From the NCBI RefSeq assembly GCF_040954645.1, contig NC_092805.1, forward strand, positions 75,858,564 to 75,922,563: a stretch of DNA of 64,000 bases, written 5' to 3'. The DNA comes from Diabrotica undecimpunctata. Its lineage: Eukaryota; Arthropoda; Insecta; Coleoptera; Chrysomelidae. A model generated the notes under the pieces. It was not told the DNA's origin, did no database searches, and worked only from the letters and a program-made list of their open reading frames with translations. Position numbers and translations under genes: made by a program. How positions within the stretch are numbered: the first letter of the stretch is position 1; each line of letters starts with the position of its first letter. Of this stretch, positions 58,504 through 64,000 are shown piece by piece.

Positions 58504-59660
58504 ACCTTTTACAAGAGTCAATAGTGCAAGTATTTTTGGCATGACCAATTCGTAAACAATTTGAACACAACTCTAATGCTTTTAATTTATCCCATCTTTG
58601 ATATACTGATAATTTTAAAAACTCTACATGTATAAATAGTATGCTCACCTTTACATAGATTGCATTTAATTGCATTTATTGATAAATTTACTTGAGAACG
58701 CGGGTAAAACTCCCTAGGTGGTTTATTAAATTAATTTGATATCTTTGTATTAGAATCTATATCTCTATAGACTCTAATAGGTATATCTTGTCTTTCTTTT
58801 AAAAAATCAAGAAATTATCAAGAAATTATAACCATGTCCCATAGTGCATCTTTAGTTAATTGCATACCTTCCAAGGCAGACAAATGCTTTGATACTTCGT
58901 CTAAAAGTTTTCTGAATTGCAAAAAGGTTCCTTTTTGCATAGAATTAATATTAAATAATAATTTTATATGTGTATTAACAAGAAATTTCTTTTTGTCAAA
59001 TTTGTCACAAAGCATTTCCCAAGCCCTGAGATAATCTTGATTTTCATAAAATAGTTTCATGCTGAAATAGTTCTTTTAGCATAACATTCAGTGCTGCCTT
59101 TAAAAAAATGTACTTTTGACCATCATTGAGTGTTTGATTTGAATGAATAGTAGCCATAAAATTTTTTTTGAATTCCAACCAATGGTCATTATTCTCCATT
59201 AAAAACTAGAAGCTTAATTTTAGGCAACAAAAAATTTGAGTAGTTATCATGAGTATTTATAGGATTAACATTACTGTTTGAAACTGAAACATTGTTGGAA
59301 TTATTTTTGTCTATGAAGGTTTTTAAATATTCAACTACACTATAAAATTTATTTTCAAATTGTTCATCTAATTCTGATTCATCGCACTTTTGCTCAATTA
59401 ATTGTTGTATTTGTTCAAATTCATTAATTAAATTAATATTATTGTTGTATCTTAATTGAATGTCGGCTATATCAGCTATAATTGTTGCATCTCTAATCTT
59501 TGTTATGTGGTTTTGTAAAATTGTTAAATTTAACTTTTTTTGGGTGAGTCCAGTCTTGTGAAGATGTTTGTTATGAGGTTGAAGCTGCTGGGGGCTCCAA
59601 TTCATCTATTGAGTTTAACAATTCTTTGAAAAGATCCTCATTATCCAAAGTCAAATCAAT
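58504..59660 (-). pseudogene. Bel1 Gag, decayed
   Basis: Minus strand: frame 59605-59189 (coiled, Q/N/K-rich, ending FLLPKIKLLVFNGE), then 59060-58818 (RAWEMLCDKFDKKKFLVNTH, a conserved BEL/Pao Gag region), then zinc fingers near 58600-58511 (CSNCLRIGHAKNTC and onward). Reading continues across the Gyp2 insertion into 45505 (cysteine/histidine-rich, RKHNTLLH-like), which proves that the two halves belong together. Frameshifts and stops separate the pieces. Confidence 0.85.
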
Positions 59661-60160
59661 CTAAAACAAACAAGTATATTAAAATAATAATTTATTAAAA
59701 AAAACAGAATGTTTCCAAACAATTTAAGATTTTGAATAGATTTAAAAAAAGATAATTAGTTAAAAAATAGCATCGAAAAATAGAATCTTTAAACCAAAAA
59801 TCATTTAGAACCTTGACATCAAAGTTAAATGAATTCAATGCAGTTAAAAAATAGGATAGGTGAATGACAAATCAAATAAATTTTTATTTGTCAAAAGAAC
59901 GTGAAGGTTTATATCAAAACCATTATTAACCTTGAAAGTTTTGCCATAAATATTTTTTGGTATTTTTTTAAAGAATATATTTCTCTTTAATTATTAGGAT
60001 AACAGAATTGGAAAAGATGCGTTCGGCGCAGCACGAGATTAATGCAAGTAATTATTTATTTTAAAGCATTATTTTTCAACGCGTAGCAGGACGTTCTAAA
60101 AACTAGAAATAAATTGAAACTAAGAAAAAAAAACGGGTGTGGCAGTCCAGTGGGACTGCC
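59661..60160. other. Unassigned, 5' of Bel1
   Basis: AT-rich; no second LTR or gene recognised. A short palindrome, GGCAGTCC...GGACTGCC, lies at about 60142-60161 just before the inverted-repeat element. Confidence 0.4.
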
Positions 60161-60381
60161 GGTGGAAGTTACACTTCTATACACGCATTCTTCGTTACAA
60201 ATTTATTTGGGAGTCAATCTGCACAATCATTACATATGTAATGCTATAGGTAAGACATAGCAGAAACAGAAACAGAATTAATAACAATTTACTAACAATT
60301 AATAAACAACTTTTGACCTGTAATAGGAGTATAGTAAATGAAGGATTGAATCAATATTTTGATGAAAATGTATATTTTTAT

Positions 60382-60386
<5 letters not shown>

Positions 60387-60448
<62 letters not shown>
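60387..60448. repeat. (TA)n tract
   Basis: About 60 bases of TA inside the inverted-repeat element, upstream of the tRNA on the opposite strand. Confidence 0.9.
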
Positions 60449-60450
<2 letters not shown>

Positions 60451-60650
60451 AAAGGAGTTGAATGCAAAAATAAATTTTTTTACACATACTCTGCAGTAAA
60501 ATTCATTGTTTATTTTGTTATTAATATAATAATACAATACAAATTAAAATGCAATATTCATAAGTATTTAAAAATGACAATAATATACATAACTTCCCTA
60601 CTTACGCATATATGTTTAATTTACCATGTAATAATATTAATAAAAAAGTC

Positions 60651-60722
60651 CTCCCCGACTGGGAATCGAACCCCGGTCTCCCGCGTGACAGGCGGGGATA
60701 CTGACTACTATACTACCGAGGA
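60651..60722 (-). tRNA. tRNA-Asp(GTC), slightly diverged
   Basis: 72 bases on the minus strand starting TCCTCGGTAGTATAGTAGTC, anticodon arm CCCGCCTGTCACGCGGG with GTC, and T arm CGGGGTTCGATTCCCAG. Acceptor 5' TCCTCGG pairs with 3' TCGGGGA (one G-T at the end). The A box is close to consensus and the B box GGTTCGATTCC is perfect. The T stem has one mismatch (A for C). Functional gene or recent pseudogene; no run of four T directly behind the 3' end on the minus strand is clear. Confidence 0.88.
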
Positions 60723-61319
60723 CATGACACATACGTATTTCAAAATTGACAGTTCTGGATCATACAGTGATTTATTGAGATTATTATTTTGAAATACAAA
60801 AGACTAATATAATTATGAACATTTAATAAATAATACAAAACATATCACATAAATAATAATACTAATAAATATTTTATTATATATAATATTATATGTATAT
60901 ATATCTTTATATAATATATAATATTAAATTATATATACAAAATGAATATTTTTATATTCGAGAGAGGAAGAGAGAGAAAATATATCTTCTGTCTCTCTCT
61001 TACTCATTATCTTACATATGTAATGATTTCACAGATTCACTCCCATACAAATTTCCAACGTGGAGCGCGCGTATAGAAGTATAACTTCAAAAATAACTTT
61101 TCATAGACATCTAACAATATATATGTCTTATACTAATTTAAATTTTTTAGTTTCTCATCAATGACCGTAAAAAAATCGTCGTCGAAGCCGCTTACCTCTA
61201 AGATCTTCATTCACGCAATCGATTAAGTCTGATCAATGATCGCTACTTTTACTAATAATCTTGAAATGCGGATAAGGAAATATTTATGCATCCAAGGCCG
61301 ACCATCATGAGAAGATTAA

Positions 61320-61985
61320 ATTATAGAAATATAGGGCGATTCAAATCGAAGATCTGTAAAAAGATGAAAAATCTATTTTTTTTTTAATTTAAAGAATTTA
61401 ATACCACAAATAATAATTTTTAAAATATACAAGGCAACAGGAGTTATCTATAAGTTATTATATTAATTAATATAGGGTGATTCACATTGAAGAATCAAAA
61501 GAATGAAATCTAGTTTAGTAATTAATGTAGTGTTAATTATTAACACTACATTAGGTGGCAGGAGTTATCTATAAGTTATTATCTTGACTAATATGGAGTG
61601 ATTCACATTAAAGAATTAAAAGAATGTTAGTGTTAATTATTAACAGAAGAAATATAGGTTGATTCAAATCGAAGTTGTCTAATAAAAAACATGAAGATTA
61701 TTTAGCAATTTAATTATCCAAATAATAATTGTTAAAATATACAAGGTGACAGGAGTTATCTATAAGTTATTATCTTGAGGAATATGATTCAAATAGAAGA
61801 TGTGTAAAAAGATGAAAAATCTATTTTTTTTTTTAATTTAAAGGATTTATTACCACAAATCATTATTTTTACAGTATACAATTCGACAGGAGTTATCTAT
61901 AAGTTATTATCTTGATTAATATGGGGTGATTCACATTGAAAAATCAAATGAATTAAATCTAATTTATTAATTAGTTTTTTGTATA
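61320..61985. repeat. Complex tandem repeat, four to five diverged units
   Basis: The core AGGAGTTATCTATAAGTTAT occurs four times (about 61438, 61558, 61750, 61888). Each is followed by TAATATGG.GTGATTCACATT and preceded, in three units, by TACCACAAAT..TATTTTTA and a poly-T run. Unit length varies from 120 to 190 bases. A short palindrome TAATGTAGTGTTAATTATTAACACTACATTA is in one unit. Confidence 0.85.
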
Positions 61986-62273
61986 GGCGAAAAGACTAGA
62001 GTAAGACAAATAGTATAAATGTTAAATGGTGGGGAGTTGAAAGGTCAAGGTTAAGGGTCAAAGGTCTATGTTGATGTCAGGGTCAAGGTTAACACCGGAT
62101 ATCCTTGACAAGTGTTGTTAGAATTGCTATAAACAGCGTTTCAGAGTAAGTTGAAAGTCTTCACTGATAGTATATTGTTACGTTAAGTATCTCAGTCAGT
62201 GTTATTCAAATTTAACTCGGTGTGTTATTTAACGGTAAGTTAAGTGTTTTAAACGTTAACAGTTTAGTAATTT

Positions 62274-62625
62274 GTGATACGTTTTCAGAAAAAAAAAATT
62301 GATTTAGAACCACTAAATGAGTTTCTTCTTATAGAAGGACAAAGAAAACCAATCATAAAGTTAATAGAACTTCAGATAAATGTCCCATACAAAATTTCTG
62401 AAGCTAAGGTGACTGCATCGAAATTCGGAGATTCAGTTGTTTTGGAACTGGATTATAAGATATTTTTACCACCTAGATCTACCTAGGTGCTTTAAAGTCA
62501 TATTTTGGAATTGGGAAATGGAAGGTACTCGCTAGTATTCATTGGAGAAAAGGACACAGGTAAAGGAAATCCGGTAGCTTTATTTAAATTTATAAAATCT
62601 TAAGGTGAGTGTTAGTTTAAAATGT
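62274..62625 (+). pseudogene. Small replication-associated-like protein next to PolB, broken
   Basis: Frame 62274-62486 (PLNEFLLIEGQRKPIIKLIE, NVPYKISEAKV, KFGDSVVLELDYKIFLP) continues after a stop in another frame to about 62605 (RYSLVFIGEKDTGKGNP, ALFKFIK). I know this pattern from short insect proteins of unknown function, perhaps OB-fold, that occur next to mobile PolB genes; the link is from memory and weak. An upstream GTAAGT near 62232 and CAG at 62285 could be an intron. Confidence 0.45.
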
Positions 62626-62647
62626 CAGAAAGACCTGGAGGAAAGAC

Positions 62648-64000
62648 TATTCGGAGGCTAATAATAAATATATGACAAACTATGACCCAACCAAACCAGA
62701 TAAATATCTGTTTTATGTTGATATTAATAATTTATATGGTTGGGCAATGTCTCAATCACTTCCAATTAGTAATTTCAAGTGGATTAATACAAATATTGAT
62801 GTAACTGATATACCTAATGATGCATTTTTTGGATATATACTTGTATTGATCTTAATACAGAACTTCGAACTGAAGCTAAAACTAAGTTTGAGCAGAATCA
62901 TTAGGTTAAATTTAACAGTATTTACGGCAAAACTATGGAAATATCCGGAAACGTAGAATTGTGAAATTGACGAGACACTGGCAAGGTCGATATGATGTAA
63001 AAAATTTAATAGCCAGTCCAAAATTTCATAACAGAACAATATTTGACGCAGATTTAATGGTAATTGAAAAAATTGAGCTAATGTTTAACTAATGTTTAAT
63101 GCTATATATTGGAATGTCTATTTTAGATATTTCAAAAACTTGTATGTATAAATTTTACTATAATTATATATTACCAAAGCTAGGAAATAACTGCCAAATT
63201 ATGTATACAGATACTGATAGTTTTATATTTGAAATTTAATTGAAATTTTTATTTCATATATATAATATAATATAAATTTGAATTTATAATGAAATTATAG
63301 TACTGATATTCATAGATTTAATACAAGCGACTATGCTCCTAACAATCGAAATATACCCCTTCTTCTTCTTCTTCTTTAAGTTCCATCTTCTATCGAAGAT
63401 TGGAAATCATCATGGCTATGCGGACTCTGTTGACTGCCGCTCTAAAAAGTTCTGCACTACTGCATTCAAACCATTCCCTTAAGTTCTTAAGCCAGGATAT
63501 TCTTCGTCTTCCCACATTTCGCTTTCCTCGGATTTTGCCTTGAATAATAAGTTGTAATAATGCGTATTTTTGCCCTCTCATCACATGTCCTAAGTACTCA
63601 AGTTTTCGTCTTTTGATAGTTAATTTATTTCCGCCTCATTTCCTATCCTTCTAGTTACTTCCACGTTTGACATTCTTTGAATCCATGATATTCGTAGGAT
63701 TTTTCTGTAACACCAAAATTCAAAGGCGGCCAACTTATTTAGATGGACTTGTTTTAGTGTTCACGCTTCCAAGCCATAAAGAAGAGTAGAGAACACGTAA
63801 CATCGAAGCATTCTCTGGCGTAGTTCTAACCTTATATCCCGACAACAAAGAAAATTTTAAAATTTAATGAATGATGCACGTGCTATTTCAATGCGTGTCC
63901 TATGCCCCTATATATAATATACACCTATGTAATAAAAAAGTTCCAGGTTTAATGAAAGACAAAGCTAGTGGTACAATTATAACGCATTTTGTTGGTTTAA
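62648..64000 (+). pseudogene. Protein-primed family-B DNA polymerase remnant (Polinton-like)
   Basis: Plus-strand pieces in order: FYVDINNLYGWAMSQSLP (62715; Pol motif A with D), NSIYGK-type motif B (about 62915), GRYDVKNLIASPKFHN (62985), and a YTDTDSFIFE motif C (about 63195). A LINE fragment interrupts at 63357-63915 and the polymerase resumes near 63920 (KVPGLMKDKASG) to the window end. Several frameshifts. This arrangement fits the DNA polymerase of Maverick/Polinton elements or related virus-like plasmids. The 5' exonuclease part is missing upstream and the 3' end is outside the window. Confidence 0.82.
63357..63915 (-). mobile_element. LINE 3' fragment inserted in PolB
   Basis: Minus strand frame 63584-63390 (MMRGQKYALLQLIIQGKIRG, RRRISWLKNLREWF) is the C-terminus of a non-LTR ORF2; a (GAA)n tail lies at 63361-63375. 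Upstream coding pieces reach about 63840. AATATAC occurs on both sides (about 63350 and 63921), a possible target duplication. Confidence 0.78.

Larger units (their letters stand above)
60161..61093. mobile_element. Inverted-repeat element enclosing a tRNA-Asp
   Basis: About 90 bases at each end are imperfect inverted copies: left TTACACTTCTATACACGC..., ATTTGGGAGTCAATCTG, ATCATTACATATGTAA; right (reverse complement) TTATACTTCTATACGCGC..., ATGGGAGTGAATCTGTG, ATCATTACATATGTAA. Inside are a TA tract, the tRNA and a GA/CT hairpin (60959-61003). No protein frame other than those forced by the TA tract. Target duplications are not visible. Confidence 0.6.

Noticed and set aside
60313..60792. 159-codon plus-strand frame crossing the tRNA-Asp
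   Set aside because: Formed by a TA tract and the antisense of the tRNA (the SSPTGNRTPVSRVTGGD piece is typical of antisense tRNA).

Overview
The window is a repeat graveyard from an animal nuclear genome, most likely an insect. Reasons: very AT-rich DNA with long (TA)n tracts, insect-type Ty3/gypsy, BEL/Pao, Tc1, hAT, Jockey and RTE elements, a eukaryotic tRNA-Asp(GTC), and primer binding sites matching eukaryotic tRNA 3' ends. Beetle or hemipteran is a guess. I see no convincing single-copy host protein gene. Nearly everything is mobile-element sequence, much of it nested. Element names used below (Gyp1, Gan1-3, Bel1-2, Gyp2, hAT1, Tc1-L/R) are mine.

Layout. (a) 552-11570: Gan1, an LTR element inserted in a TA tract, with gag and protease but no RT. 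Its 5' LTR is split by Gyp1 (1421-7520), a Ty3/gypsy element whose Pol ends in a macro (ADP-ribose-binding) domain plus a CCCH zinc finger. (b) 11647-20847: Gan2 on the minus strand, with gag, pro and pol ORFs; its RT has lost the catalytic YxDD segment. (c) 20848-22648: a fragment of the Gan3 LTR fused to a truncated Tc1 copy. (d) 22746-32217: a 9.5 kb segment bounded by TA tracts, with arrays of a degenerate 16-19 bp motif in mirror orientation at both ends and several dead LINEs inside. (e) 32285-39265: a near-perfect inverted repeat (arms about 3.48 kb) carrying the internally deleted Gan3. (f) 39334-42106: a full-length Tc1 with TIRs and TA duplications, a TA tract, then a 1.06 kb TIR element without a gene. 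(g) 42967-59660: a nest in which Bel1 is interrupted by Gyp2, Gyp2's 3' LTR by a non-autonomous hAT, and the hAT by Bel2 (with an env-like region). Target duplications are visible at the three inner levels. (h) 60161-61093: tRNA-Asp inside imperfect inverted repeats. (i) 61320-61985: a tandem repeat. (j) 62274-64000: remnants of a protein-primed family-B DNA polymerase element broken by a LINE fragment.

How the parts relate. Gan1, Gan2 and Gan3 share a protease with the motif GANNKKL and Gag proteins with coiled coils and an N/R-rich tail instead of zinc knuckles. Gan1 and Gan3 independently join protease to the integrase tail. Element ends repeatedly lie exactly on (TA)n tracts, so these tracts seem to act as landing and rearrangement sites. 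The strongest candidates for new biology are the macro-CCCH tail of Gyp1 Pol, the motif-array element at 22.7-32.2 kb, and the giant palindrome (which could also be an assembly artefact).
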